A stretch of 64,000 nucleotides of DNA from Oscillatoriales cyanobacterium M59_W2019_021 (GTDB taxonomy: Bacteria > Cyanobacteriota > Cyanobacteriia > Cyanobacteriales > Geitlerinemataceae). Made by a program: the position numbers and the translations under genes. The first letter of the stretch is position 1. Every line of letters starts with the position of its first letter. The notes below the pieces were generated by a model. The model made no database searches. It saw nothing but the letters and a program-made list of their open reading frames with translations, and was not told where the DNA came from. The stretch spans positions 1 to 64,000 of the forward strand of contig DVED01000065.1 in the NCBI GenBank assembly GCA_015295945.1. Reading direction: 5' to 3'. Shown here one piece after another: positions 36,099-44,968 of the stretch.

Positions 36099-36953
36099 AT
36101 GTCTCGTTTTTCTTCTCATCCTTCTGCCGCCACCGATCCGGACGTGTTAGCGGCTTTACAACAGTTAATCGAAGTGGTCGAACGCTTGCGAGATCCCGAG
36201 GGAGGTTGCCCTTGGGATTTGGAGCAAACGCCGCAAACCCTGATTCCCTACGTCATCGAAGAAGCTTACGAAGTGGTGGATGCCTTGCGCCGAAACGATC
36301 CGGAGGCAGTTGCCGAAGAATTGGGGGATCTCCTCTTACAAGTGGTTCTCCAAGCGCAAATCGCCCGAGAAAACCAACAGTTTTCCCTGGCGGAGGTAGC
36401 GCGGGGGATTGCTGAGAAATTGGTGCGACGCCACCCCCACGTTTTTGGAGATGCCACGACCCAAACCCCCGAAGAGGTGCGCCAAAGCTGGGAACGCATC
36501 AAAGCGGAGGAGAAGGGAGAAACGGCACAGTCCCAGAGTGTCTCTGCGAAACTTCGCCGCTACGGACAAACCTTACCCCCGTTGATGGCAGGGATGAAAA
36601 TCTCGCAAAAGGCAGCGGGAATGGGTTTCGAGTGGGAGAATATCGCTGGAGTGTGGGAGAAGTTCCACGAGGAACTGGGGGAATTTCAACACGCACTCGA
36701 ATGTGAAAGTCGGGAACGGCAAGAGGAAGAACTGGGGGATTTGCTGTTTGTGTTAATCAATATTGCCCGATGGCAAGGGTTAGATCCGAGTGCAGCACTT
36801 CAGGGAACGAACGATCGATTTGTCGATCGGTTTTCCCGCGTAGAAGCCTGGATACAACAAACCCATCGAGATCGTCCCCTTAGCGATTTTTCCTTAGAGG
36901 AATTGGAAGCACTTTGGCAACAGGCCAAAGCTGAACTAGCGAAGAAGGCGTAG
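36099..36953 (+). CDS. mazG: Nucleoside triphosphate pyrophosphohydrolase MazG
   Basis: 284 residues from ATG 36099 (MSRFSSHPSAA); the longer frame from 35955 translates a repeat-rich gap. Two MazG modules are present: CPWDLEQT...EEAYEVVDA...EELGDLLLQV in the first, and FHEELGEFQHA...EELGDLLFV in the second, with acidic Mg2+ ligands. It hydrolyses NTPs to NMP and PPi, as a house-cleaning or stress enzyme. Length agrees with double-domain MazG. Confidence 0.95.
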   Translation: MSRFSSHPSAATDPDVLAALQQLIEVVERLRDPEGGCPWDLEQTPQTLIPYVIEEAYEVVDALRRNDPEAVAEELGDLLLQVVLQAQIARENQQFSLAEVARGIAEKLVRRHPHVFGDATTQTPEEVRQSWERIKAEEKGETAQSQSVSAKLRRYGQTLPPLMAGMKISQKAAGMGFEWENIAGVWEKFHEELGEFQHALECESRERQEEELGDLLFVLINIARWQGLDPSAALQGTNDRFVDRFSRVEAWIQQTHRDRPLSDFSLEELEALWQQAKAELAKKA

Positions 36954-37049
36954 TCGCCACCCCCGAGATCCGCCATTTGGCGGATGACGAATTTGACCCC
37001 TAGAGGGTTGAATAATCATATACACCCTGAAACGAATACCAAGTCATGC

Positions 37050-37090
37050 TCCCACCCTAACAAAAGTCGGTGGGACTTTTATTTTTTTTT
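37050..37090 (+). terminator. Intrinsic terminator downstream of mazG
   Basis: TCCCACC (37050-37056) pairs with GGTGGGA (37069-37075), followed by a long T-rich run (TTTTATTTTTTTTT). Confidence 0.75.
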
Positions 37091-37314
37091 AAGGTTAATA
37101 ATGGGGAATTGGCGATCGACTCCTAGCCACGAACCACTAACCCCAAAGGTGCGTTTCGTTCCGGCGGCACACCCTACCCACTAACCCCGAACAAATTTCG
37201 ATCGCTGCGATCCCTTAGCCAAAGCTTTACCCCAGGACAAGACGGTCATAATTTGTACGACTTATTCTCGACAAAGAGAGCTAGCCGTTTTAGCCACAAG
37301 ATTTGTTTTTGACA

Positions 37315-37340
37315 CCCAGTTTGCCCAAACTGGGTTTTTT
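37315..37340 (+). terminator. Stand-alone intrinsic terminator
   Basis: CCCAGTTTG/CAAACTGGG nine-pair stem with a two-base loop, then TTTTTT. No gene precedes it for 225 bp after the mazG terminator, so it may end a small RNA from about 37190-37310. Confidence 0.8.
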
Positions 37341-37771
37341 ATCGCAAAAGCAGGACTTACGCAGTCGTGTTAGGACACAAGAGATCGTGGGCAGGGGAGC
37401 AGGGGGGGCACTGACAAGGGTAGGTTTTTTACAAAGGTGCGGATTTGAGCTGTCTTGAGCCGGGGAAGCCGGGGAAGCAAAACCTTTGAATTTTCGTTGC
37501 CGTCACGCTCTGAATTGCCCGATCGTTAGTCCACACTCACTTGATTGTCAAAAACCTACACCTGTAAGCAGGGGGGCAGGGGGAGAAAGATAAAGATAAA
37601 AGATACGCTCATGTTGAATCGGGCTGTCCTAACCTCACTGAATACAGCTATAAAAAGCTAGAGGGAAGAGGGCTCCAGGGCTCCAGGGCAGAAGGGATAA
37701 CGTTCGATCGGGTCGAGGTTTCGGCGATAGCTGGTGTCCGAACCGATCGGCTCGCAGCTATCGCTGAGTGC

Positions 37772-38401
37772 TTACTGCGATCGCGCCATGGCATTGAGGA
37801 CGAATTCGCGGGTGAGGGCGATTTCTTCAGGACAGATTTCGTGGGCGATGTCGAACTCGCGATACTGGGCGGCAATCCCCAACTGAGTGAGGAGATCTCG
37901 CGCTTGGCGGGCGGCAGCAACGGGGACGATCGGGTCTTGAGTTCCGTGTAAAATCAGCACGGGGGGTCGGGTGGCGATCGCCGATTCGATGGGAGCGTGC
38001 AAGTAACCACTAAATGCCACCAACCCGGCAAACGGTTGGGGTCTGTCCCGATTGAGTCCCACATCCAACGCCATCGCCCCGCCTTGGGAAAATCCCGCCA
38101 CCAGGGTTCGCGACGGGGGAACTCCGGTGGTTGCTTCCAAACCGTTCAGCCAATCGGTCAGTAAGGTTTGGCTGTCTGCCAATCCCACATACTCGGAGGT
38201 TTCCAAGTCATACCACATTTTTCCTTCGGGAACGTGGGGGTGGGGAAATGGCGCGTCGGGACAAACAAATTGATAGTCCGGCAGGCGTAAAAGAGGGGCT
38301 AAAGATGCCAAATCTCGAGCGTTAGCTCCCCAACCGTGTAGCAAAACGATTAATCCCTGCGGGGGTTGATTATCATGGGGAGAAATGACGATCGTTTTCA
38401 T
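37772..38401 (-). CDS. Alpha/beta hydrolase, carboxylesterase/phospholipase type (YpfH-like)
   Basis: 209-residue serine esterase: oxyanion region LLHGWGAN, nucleophile Ser105 in GFSQGG, acid Asp156 in HGTQDPIVP and His187 in DIAHEI. Small carboxylesterases of this class hydrolyse short-chain esters or lysophospholipids; the physiological substrate is unknown. No signal peptide. Divergent from the MgtC-like gene 60 bp away. Confidence 0.88.
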   Translation of the reverse strand: MKTIVISPHDNQPPQGLIVLLHGWGANARDLASLAPLLRLPDYQFVCPDAPFPHPHVPEGKMWYDLETSEYVGLADSQTLLTDWLNGLEATTGVPPSRTLVAGFSQGGAMALDVGLNRDRPQPFAGLVAFSGYLHAPIESAIATRPPVLILHGTQDPIVPVAAARQARDLLTQLGIAAQYREFDIAHEICPEEIALTREFVLNAMARSQ

Positions 38402-38461
38402 AAATTCGCGATTTGGGGGGTTAGGCGTGGCAGGTCTTCGAGTTGACCGATACTACATAAC

Positions 38462-39718
38462 ATGGATCTAACCGTAACATTCAAATTGGCGATCGCCCTG
38501 GCATTGGGGCTAATTATCGGTCTCGAACGAGGGTGGGAAAGTCGCGATAGTCCCCAGGGTCTGCGGGTAGCTGGCGTTCGCAGTTTTGGGTTTGCCGGAC
38601 TGTTGGGCGGCGTCTCGGCGGTCTTAGCGGGCAAGTTGGGGGAAGGCGTGCTGGCAGTCGCTTTGTTGAGTTTGGGGGCGCTAGCGATCGTTTCTTACGG
38701 GTTGACTGCCAAAAACAGCGAGGATTTCGGCATTACGACAGAACTGGCACTGTTGATTACCTTTATTTTAGGGGCAATGTCGGGCAGCGGATTGGAAGGG
38801 GAAGCGGTGTCGGTGGCAGTGGTGACGGCTGCGTTGTTAGGCTTCAAGCAAGAATTGCATCAGTATTTAGAACGGTTGGATCGGCGAGAATTGTTGGCAA
38901 CGCTGCAACTGTTGCTGATTGCTGGGGTGGTGCTGCCGTTATTGCCCGATCGCGATCTCGGTCCGTGGAATGCCCTCAATCCCAAGGCGATCGGTTTTTT
39001 GGTGGCGTTGATTGCCGGAATTTCCTATGTCGGTTACTTCGCCATGAAGGTGTTGGGAACTCGCGCGGGGTTGCTGGCAACTGCCGTTCTCGGCGCGATG
39101 GTCTCGTCTACGGCAGTCACGGTGTCGTTCGCGCGGATGGCGCGGCAGGGAGAGGGTGCGATTCCGGTGTTGGGGGCGGGAATTTCCCTAGCGGCGGGGA
39201 CGATGGCGATTCGCATCCTCATTCTGGTAGGGGTGGTCAATCCGGCACTGCTGGGTGCGTTGGCGGTTCCCATTGCTCTGTTGGCGATCGTGCCGTTGGT
39301 GGCTGCCGGGGCGATCGTGCTGCGCCAATCTTCGACGGAATCTGCCGCTTCTGTGGAACTGCGCAACCCGATCGAATTGGGTTCGGCGCTGCTCTACGGT
39401 GTCGTTCTGTCGGTGTTGTTCGTCCTCATCCGCGCCGTGGAATCCACCGATTTCGGTCGAGAAGGGATTTACGCGCTGGCGGCGATTTCCGGCATTACCG
39501 ATGTTGATGCCGTTAGTTTGTCCCTGGCGCAGGCAACTCAGCGAGAGTTGCCTGTATCGGTGGCGGCAACGGGGATTCTGATTGCGGCGATCGTTAATAC
39601 GCTGGTGAAAGCGGCGATCGCCACCTCGATCGGCGGTTGGCGTCTGGCAAAATGGTGTGCGACCATTTTGCTGGCGGCATTGGGGTCGAGCGTTTTGGCA
39701 GCGCTGCTCTTTAAGTAA
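38462..39718 (+). CDS. MgtC/SapB family membrane protein with DUF4010
   Basis: 418 residues, about 12 transmembrane helices. The N-terminal MgtC/SapB module starts LAIALALGLIIGLERGWESR and continues SFGFAGLLGG; the C-terminal DUF4010 half contains GAMVSSTAVTVSFAR and AISGITDVDAVSLS. Such proteins are linked to Mg2+ homeostasis or to unidentified transport. Length is typical of the fused form. Confidence 0.9.
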   Translation: MDLTVTFKLAIALALGLIIGLERGWESRDSPQGLRVAGVRSFGFAGLLGGVSAVLAGKLGEGVLAVALLSLGALAIVSYGLTAKNSEDFGITTELALLITFILGAMSGSGLEGEAVSVAVVTAALLGFKQELHQYLERLDRRELLATLQLLLIAGVVLPLLPDRDLGPWNALNPKAIGFLVALIAGISYVGYFAMKVLGTRAGLLATAVLGAMVSSTAVTVSFARMARQGEGAIPVLGAGISLAAGTMAIRILILVGVVNPALLGALAVPIALLAIVPLVAAGAIVLRQSSTESAASVELRNPIELGSALLYGVVLSVLFVLIRAVESTDFGREGIYALAAISGITDVDAVSLSLAQATQRELPVSVAATGILIAAIVNTLVKAAIATSIGGWRLAKWCATILLAALGSSVLAALLFK

Positions 39719-39921
39719 TAAGTAATAAGTAACCTCAGTACGGGTTAAGCAAAACCCTGTATCCCTTGTTGGGGTTTGGGGATTTTAGATTTTAGATTTG
39801 GGGTTGGGATCTATGACCCATAACCGATCTCGGGTCACCGTTTCACCAATTGTGAAAAACATACCCTTGAGAGACCCCCTGTTCCCCCGCTCATCTCCAC
39901 CAGAAACAGTCTTTTCCCCAG

Positions 39922-40146
39922 TTAGGGTGTTTGCTGGAGTTCGGGGCGTTCTTCGTCAACGATCGCCCCTTCGACGGGACAAACTTGCAGGCAAATCCCG
40001 CAATCGATACAGGTCGAAAAATCGATCCAGTACCAATCCGTTCCTTTGGTATTTTTTCCCGGTCCTTCGTGAATGCAGGCAACGGGACAAGCATCGACGC
40101 AATCGGCGACGCCTTCGCAAGTGTTGGTGACAATGGTATGTGGCAT
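39922..40146 (-). CDS. Bacterial-type [4Fe-4S]/[3Fe-4S] ferredoxin
   Basis: 74 residues from ATG 40146 (MPHTIVTNTCEG). Motif 1 gives Cys10, Cys16, Cys20 and Cys24 (CEGVADCVDACPVAC), with wider spacing than the classic CxxCxxC. Motif 2, CIDCGICLQVCP, gives Cys46, Cys49, Cys52 and Cys56. It should carry two clusters, probably 7Fe or 8Fe type. A soluble electron carrier with unknown partner. The ATG is directly preceded on its strand by ATTACCC heptamers, with no Shine-Dalgarno. Confidence 0.9.
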   Translation of the reverse strand: MPHTIVTNTCEGVADCVDACPVACIHEGPGKNTKGTDWYWIDFSTCIDCGICLQVCPVEGAIVDEERPELQQTP

Positions 40147-40205
40147 GGGTAATGGGTAATGGGTAATTAGAGTTTGGGTTTTGGGGTTTGGGGTTCGGGG
40201 TTTGA
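40147..40205. repeat. GGGTAAT and TTTGGGG heptamer tracts
   Basis: Three GGGTAAT units (40147-40169) abut the ferredoxin start codon and run into an imperfect TTTGGGG tract to about 40203. Both repeat types sit side by side. Confidence 0.75.
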
Positions 40206-40277
40206 AGTCATAAGTAATCAGTGTTTTTTTACCAATTACCAATCGGTCACGGTTTCCTCACCTCTTTATCCCCTCAC

Positions 40278-41534
40278 CTACAGCGTTTCGATTTCCGAGG
40301 AACCGTCGGGATCGATCCAGGCAATTTGACCGATTTGACGGCGCCCGGCGTAGTCCCGAACGATCTCTGGGGTGTCGCCCTCGCCCAAGGCAACCTCAAC
40401 GCGCACTAACTGGGGAGACTGCCGCAGTTTTTGCGCGTATGCCAGGGTTGCCGCTTGAGCTTGAGGGGTTTTGGCAACCACCAGCCAATCGCTAGGCGGG
40501 GTGCGATCGGGCAATTGCCCCGTGGATTGGAGGGCTTGTTGCAAGTCTTCCAGATTCAGGGCGAAGCCGATACCGGGGAACTCTTCTCCCTGGGGATGGT
40601 ATAAGCTCAAGAGGCGATCGTAGCGACCTCCTTGCCCTAAAATCCGGGTTCCCGAGTCCGTTTCCCCCACCACTTCAAAGACGATGCCCGTGTAGTAGTC
40701 CAACGGTTGAATCAAGCTCAAATCCAGAACAGCCGACTCGAGAATTGAGGGCGAAGAGGGGGCATCCTCCAAACCCGCGCGACTCCGATCGCATTCACCC
40801 AGTAACTCGAACAACCCCTTGAGATTTTCTAAGGTCTTGCGGGCATCAGCATCGAGATCGAGATGCGACAATTTTTGCAGCACGTCTTGGGGACGACCCC
40901 GCAGATCGAATAAAAAGAGGGCGCGTTGGCGCAGTTCCGGCGTCAGGGGCAAGGTCTCTAACGCTACCCGATCGAGGTGAGACATCGCCCGCCGCACGGC
41001 TTCTCGCAGGGGAGCGGGAAAGGGTTCGAGGAGCGATCGCGTCAGTCCCGCTTCGCCGATGACGATCGACACCCGATCGAGTTGCAAATTCTGCAAGCAG
41101 TTGGCTAGCAGCAGCAAGATTTCGGCATCAGCCAGAGTTCCCCCCGCCCCCAACAGTTCCACCCCCGCTTGGTAAAACTCCTGTTGCTGTCCGTGTCCGC
41201 CGTTGCCATCGCGGCGGAAGACGTTGGCATTGTAGTACAGGCGTTGGGGAAAGGTGGTGCTCGCCATGCGGGTGACAGCAGCACGAGCGATGGAAGCGGT
41301 CAACTCCGGACGCAATCCCAAAATTTCGTCGTCGGCATCTTGGAATTGTATCACCGTCGATCGACCGATCGCCCCGCCCGCCATCAGGGTATCCAAGCGT
41401 TCCAGGGTCGAAGTGATAATCCGATGATAGCCCCAGCGCTGAAAGACCGATCGCAATCGCTTTTCGATCCAGCGCTTTTGGGTGACATCGAGGGGCAGCA
41501 AATCCCGCGCCCCAGCGGGGGGTTGATAAACCAT
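40278..41534 (-). CDS. hisZ: ATP phosphoribosyltransferase regulatory subunit HisZ
   Basis: 418 residues. HisRS-like catalytic fold without tRNA domains: N-terminal YQPPAGARDLLPLDV, motif 2-like YYNANVFRRDGNG and motif 3-like GGRYDRLL. HisZ pairs with short HisG to make the first enzyme of histidine synthesis and to mediate feedback. HisG is not in the window. The insertion of HGQQQEFYQAGVELLG is as in other HisZ. Starts 18 bp after the J-domain gene, so they may be cotranscribed. Confidence 0.93.
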   Translation of the reverse strand: MVYQPPAGARDLLPLDVTQKRWIEKRLRSVFQRWGYHRIITSTLERLDTLMAGGAIGRSTVIQFQDADDEILGLRPELTASIARAAVTRMASTTFPQRLYYNANVFRRDGNGGHGQQQEFYQAGVELLGAGGTLADAEILLLLANCLQNLQLDRVSIVIGEAGLTRSLLEPFPAPLREAVRRAMSHLDRVALETLPLTPELRQRALFLFDLRGRPQDVLQKLSHLDLDADARKTLENLKGLFELLGECDRSRAGLEDAPSSPSILESAVLDLSLIQPLDYYTGIVFEVVGETDSGTRILGQGGRYDRLLSLYHPQGEEFPGIGFALNLEDLQQALQSTGQLPDRTPPSDWLVVAKTPQAQAATLAYAQKLRQSPQLVRVEVALGEGDTPEIVRDYAGRRQIGQIAWIDPDGSSEIETL

Positions 41535-41551
41535 CGTTCCTTAGTTAATTT

Positions 41552-42529
41552 CTATTTCTTTTTCCCACCAAATAATCCACCAAACAATCCACCACCCCCG
41601 TTCGATTTGGGTTCGGTTTTTTTCGGTGATTTGGCTCCAGCCGTTTGACGGGTGATTGCCGCTTTCGCCACCATTTGGTTGATGAGCTTGCGGACTTCGA
41701 GGGCGACGGGTTCTTGGGGGTTTAATTTGAGGGCTTGGGTGACGTGCTGCTTTGCCAGAGTCATATAGGCAGTCGAGGGTTTGATCTGATTTTGCGCGAA
41801 ATATAACTTGCCCATCAGTCCGTGTGCCGTACTGCTGTTGGCATCGAGCTTGAGGGCTTCCTGCAATTCTTTCCGTGCCATCATCAAACTATTGAGATCG
41901 TTTTTGTGGATTAACCCGGCAGCGCGATTGCAGTATTGTTCCACGTAGGGGTTTTGCCGAGAGGTGGGAGCGGTTGCCCCGACGCCAGCCGTGGTGGGCG
42001 GTTGAGTGGTCATGGGCAGTCGAGTCACCGGACGCGGATCTTTTTTAAGACCGCTGCCCGATCGTTCTTTCCGCAACAGATACACTAAGTTAAGTTCGCT
42101 GATGTCGGCGATCGTCTCCAAGGTTTGGCTTAAGTTATCGTACTGCTTTTCGGCGATCTGAGCGAGGGTATTTTTGTAGGTTTGCTCGAAGGCGGCGCCT
42201 TGCAATAATTGTTTGGCGGCGTCGCTTTTTAGGGAGACCGACGAGTCTTCTTGCACGAGGCGTTTACCCATCATTTTTAGCAAGATCGCGTATTCGTCCC
42301 GTTCGCGATCGTTCGATAATTTGGCGTAAGCGGGGTTGGCTAACTTCGACAGTAAAGCCTCTGCCATTTGTTTGTCTTCTGCTTTACAAATATCGGGATG
42401 TAAGCGACGGGCGATTTTCAGAAACCGCTTGCGAATTTCTCCGGCACTGGCATCGATGGGCATTCCCAAGATGGCGTGGTGGTCGATGAAGTCGAATTTA
42501 AACAGCCCCCGGTTGAATTCAAAAGACAT
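41552..42529 (-). CDS. J-domain protein with TPR-like repeats
   Basis: 325 residues: an N-terminal J domain (about 12-80) with LHPD (HPD at 44-46), so it can stimulate an Hsp70. A Pro/Thr linker (about 170-200) is followed by TPR-like helices (AGLIHKNDLNSLMMARKELQEALKLDANSSTAHGLMG region, about 210-290). The tail is Gly/Lys-rich, GGGGLFGGLFGG. A cyanobacterial architecture of unknown client. Upstream of hisZ on the same strand. Confidence 0.88.
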   Translation of the reverse strand: MSFEFNRGLFKFDFIDHHAILGMPIDASAGEIRKRFLKIARRLHPDICKAEDKQMAEALLSKLANPAYAKLSNDRERDEYAILLKMMGKRLVQEDSSVSLKSDAAKQLLQGAAFEQTYKNTLAQIAEKQYDNLSQTLETIADISELNLVYLLRKERSGSGLKKDPRPVTRLPMTTQPPTTAGVGATAPTSRQNPYVEQYCNRAAGLIHKNDLNSLMMARKELQEALKLDANSSTAHGLMGKLYFAQNQIKPSTAYMTLAKQHVTQALKLNPQEPVALEVRKLINQMVAKAAITRQTAGAKSPKKTEPKSNGGGGLFGGLFGGKKK

Positions 42530-42571
42530 GATGCGTTGCTCTCCTTCCTTGCCATTGCTTCTTCTTTTACT

Positions 42572-43423
42572 TTACTGGTCTAGCTCTGAAATCCGCACCC
42601 AATCTTTCGGTTTGACTTGTAAGAGACGATGGCTCAATTCGTTGTGAATGCGACCGTTGGTTGCCAAAATTCGCCCGGATTCGATCGCCAAAGGAGTGCG
42701 ATCGTATGCGGTGACGCAACCTCCTGCTTCTCGGACAATTGCCACTCCCGCTGCCATATCCCAGGGAGACAACCCTCGTTCCCAATAACCGTCCAACCGC
42801 CCGCAGGCGACATAAGCCAAATCTAAAGACGCCGCCCCCGCCCGTCGCACGCCGTGGGTCAGATGGGTGAGGTAGGCAAACTCCGCATAGTTATTATCCG
42901 GTTGGGTGGTGCGATCGTAAGCAAAACCCGTGACTAACAAACTTTTGTCTAAAGTTGGAGTGGTCGAGACCCGGATGGGGAGACGGTTGCGGGTTGCCCC
43001 CAATCCCGTTGCCGCCCGAAAGAGTTCTGGGCGAAAGGGATCGAAGATGACGCCGACTTCGGGAACGCCGTCGATTAACAAGCCAATGGAAACGGCAAAG
43101 CAGGGATATTGGTGGGCGTAATTGGTCGTGCCGTCGAGGGGATCGATCGCCCACAGATAGGGACTGTCGGTGTCCCCCAAGCGTCCCGACTCTTCAGTGA
43201 GGATGTCGCGATCGCCGAAGTGGCGGCGCAATACTTCTAGGATAGCCACTTCCGAAGCCCGATCGGCATCGGTGACCAAATCTCCCGGACGACCTTTTTC
43301 TTCAATTTCGTCGAGTTTTCCCCAATAGGATTGCAATACCGCACCGCCTGCGAGGGCTGCTTCGGTGGCAATATCGAGGAAAATTGGTAATTCTGTGGTT
43401 CGATCGCTCATGCGAGGGTTCAT
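42572..43423 (-). CDS. Inositol monophosphatase family protein
   Basis: 283 residues (an in-frame ATG four codons in is an alternative start). Metal-site motifs EESG (77-80), WAIDPLDGTTNY (91-102) and SPWDMAAG near the C-terminus are intact. Mg2+-dependent, Li+-sensitive phosphatases of this family act on inositol phosphate, histidinol phosphate or PAP. The position two genes from hisZ makes histidinol-phosphatase activity possible, but this is only context. Confidence 0.92.
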   Translation of the reverse strand: MNPRMSDRTTELPIFLDIATEAALAGGAVLQSYWGKLDEIEEKGRPGDLVTDADRASEVAILEVLRRHFGDRDILTEESGRLGDTDSPYLWAIDPLDGTTNYAHQYPCFAVSIGLLIDGVPEVGVIFDPFRPELFRAATGLGATRNRLPIRVSTTPTLDKSLLVTGFAYDRTTQPDNNYAEFAYLTHLTHGVRRAGAASLDLAYVACGRLDGYWERGLSPWDMAAGVAIVREAGGCVTAYDRTPLAIESGRILATNGRIHNELSHRLLQVKPKDWVRISELDQ

Positions 43424-43553
43424 TTTAACGGGAGGACAGAAGAAGGAGTTCGGGAGGGGAAGAGAGCCGGGGAGGCAGAGGGAGCAGGGGGAGCTTTCTT
43501 GAGCCGGGGAGGCAGGGGAAGAAGAAGTTTGCCAAACCCCAAATGACCAACAC

Positions 43554-44081
43554 TTATCGATTTTGACGGCGAAACTCTGCCGGAGTTTGACGCATAGGGC
43601 GATCGGAGTTCCAAATTCCCCTGCCCGAGATCCGAGCGGATTCTTGGGCTCGCTGGAGCGTTTCTTGGTATTTTACATTGGGAGATCGAGGCATGGCTAG
43701 GGCGTATCCGGAGGCAACCAGTTGCTCGTTAACGAGTTGGTTTCCCACCCACAGGTACGCGAGCCATCGCCCGTATCCGTCCTGCTTTTCGATGTCGAAT
43801 TCCCACCGCACCGACTGCGACCCCACCAGTTGTTCTAACGCCTGTTTCGCCTCCATCCCCCAAGGTTGTTGTTGCAAATCCGGGGCGTCAATGCCGATCA
43901 GTCGTACGGTTTGAGCGGTTTGGGCGTTTTTCCCAAAATTGACAATCTCGACGGTTTGACCGCTAACGACTCGCCGAATCTCGATGGAATCTCCCGACGG
44001 CGCGATTGGTCGATCGCACCCTCCCAGTAATCCGACAAGACATAGCATAATAGCCAACAACTTAACTTTGAAAATTGTCAT
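43554..44081 (-). CDS. Thermonuclease-family nuclease, lipoprotein
   Basis: 175 residues with a lipoprotein signal (LLGGC, Cys22) and an SNc/thermonuclease domain. The domain shows metal/catalytic VRLIGIDAPD, WGMEAKQAL (Glu) and DGYGRWLAYLWV (Arg), the Arg-Glu-Arg set of staphylococcal nuclease. Likely a membrane-tethered Ca2+-dependent nuclease facing the periplasm. Confidence 0.88.
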   Translation of the reverse strand: MTIFKVKLLAIMLCLVGLLGGCDRPIAPSGDSIEIRRVVSGQTVEIVNFGKNAQTAQTVRLIGIDAPDLQQQPWGMEAKQALEQLVGSQSVRWEFDIEKQDGYGRWLAYLWVGNQLVNEQLVASGYALAMPRSPNVKYQETLQRAQESARISGRGIWNSDRPMRQTPAEFRRQNR

Positions 44082-44117
44082 TTGTTATTGGTCATTGGTC
44101 ACGGGTCACGGGTAGGG

Positions 44118-44151
44118 AATGGTGCGTTTCGTTCCGGTGGCACTCCCTACC
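44118..44151. repeat. Dispersed repeat, family D
   Basis: GGAATGGTGCGTTTCGTTCC...CACTCCCTACC between the nuclease and ferredoxin genes, preceded by GGTCACG tandem units. Confidence 0.75.
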
Positions 44152-44166
44152 AAACTCCTTCTCTGA

Positions 44167-44535
44167 CTAATCTTCATCCAACGGCAATCCGGTGCGGACT
44201 TTCCCTTTGCCGAAGTAACGACCGAACTGAAGTTCGTACACTTCGTCTTCGTCTTGAGTTTCGACCTCTAAGTCCGATCGCGCGTAGCTGACGCACAGCA
44301 GTGCGTACCCTTGTTTTTGCAGGTGGGGGGACAATCCCATCGCTTCTGGTTGGACGAGTTCGCCCGACAAAACGCGCACGGCACAAGTGGTACACGCGCC
44401 GTTGCGGCAGGAAAAGGGTAAGTCAACACCTTGATTTTCCGCGCTGTGGAGGATGTAGCGATCGTCACTGACGCGAACGGTGTAATGCTTGTCGGTTTGG
44501 CGGTGGTGAATTTTGACGGTGTGAAAACGGGTCAT
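44167..44535 (-). CDS. [2Fe-2S] plant-type ferredoxin
   Basis: 122 residues from ATG 44535 (MTRFHTVKIHHRQTDK). Cluster ligands are Cys43, Cys48, Cys51 and Cys81 (CRNGACTTC...LLC). It is longer than the photosynthetic PetF, with an extra C-terminal 25 residues (DEDEVYELQFGRYFGKGK), as in the divergent FdxH/FdC-type ferredoxins of cyanobacteria. Electron partner unknown. The start follows an ATTACCC heptamer leader. Confidence 0.92.
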   Translation of the reverse strand: MTRFHTVKIHHRQTDKHYTVRVSDDRYILHSAENQGVDLPFSCRNGACTTCAVRVLSGELVQPEAMGLSPHLQKQGYALLCVSYARSDLEVETQDEDEVYELQFGRYFGKGKVRTGLPLDED

Positions 44536-44791
44536 GGGAATTTTGGGTAATGGGTAATTGGAGTTTGTTAGTGGCTGGCGCAAGTGTGGCTGTTTCTCTC
44601 ATCTTCTCATCCGATCGCCCTTTATATAGCGATAACGATCGGTCGTCAGCTATAAAAACAATTGCCGCTGGGTCTTTTTCCTTCTTCCTTCTGCCTTACT
44701 CACCAATAATTTTTCGATTTTCTTCCCAGGAGTCGAAATATTCTGTTATGATGGTTAAGCTCGCATCGCGAGTCAATCTAAATATTCCCCT

Positions 44792-44878
44792 GGAGAGGTG
44801 GCCGAGCGGTTTAAGGCGCAGCACTGGAAATGCTGTTTAGGGGTGACTCTAACGAGGGTTCGAATCCCTCCCTCTCCG
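44792..44878 (+). tRNA. tRNA-Ser (anticodon GGA)
   Basis: 87-nt class II tRNA: acceptor GGAGAGG/CCTCTCC, D-arm GCCGAGCGGTTTAAGGC, anticodon stem CAGCA/TGCTG with loop CTGGAAA (anticodon GGA), long variable arm GGGGTGACTCTAACG region, T-arm GAGGGTTCGAATCCCTC. CCA not encoded. Confidence 0.96.
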
Positions 44879-44897
44879 TTAGTTTCCAACTAAACCA

Positions 44898-44928
44898 AAA
44901 AGGCGATCGCGACCGATCGCCTTTTTCT
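44898..44928 (+). terminator. Terminator after tRNA-Ser
   Basis: AAAAGGCGATCG (44898-44909) pairs with CGATCGCCTTTT (44914-44925), then a T-run. It also reads as a terminator for aqpZ on the minus strand. Confidence 0.85.
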
Positions 44929-44968
44929 TATCTAATTCCCATCTGCCAACAGGTTCGGCACTTTACCA

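Larger units (their letters stand above)
36954..37771. other. 818-bp gap rich in repeats and terminators
   Basis: It holds two intrinsic terminators (37050 and 37315), a family D repeat (37149-37178), a lone AGGACTTACGCA element end (37351), an inverted pair GGTAGGTTTTTTACAA (37420) and TTGTCAAAAACCTACACC (37545), and GGGGAAGCCGGGG-type purine tracts. No convincing protein gene. Confidence 0.6.
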
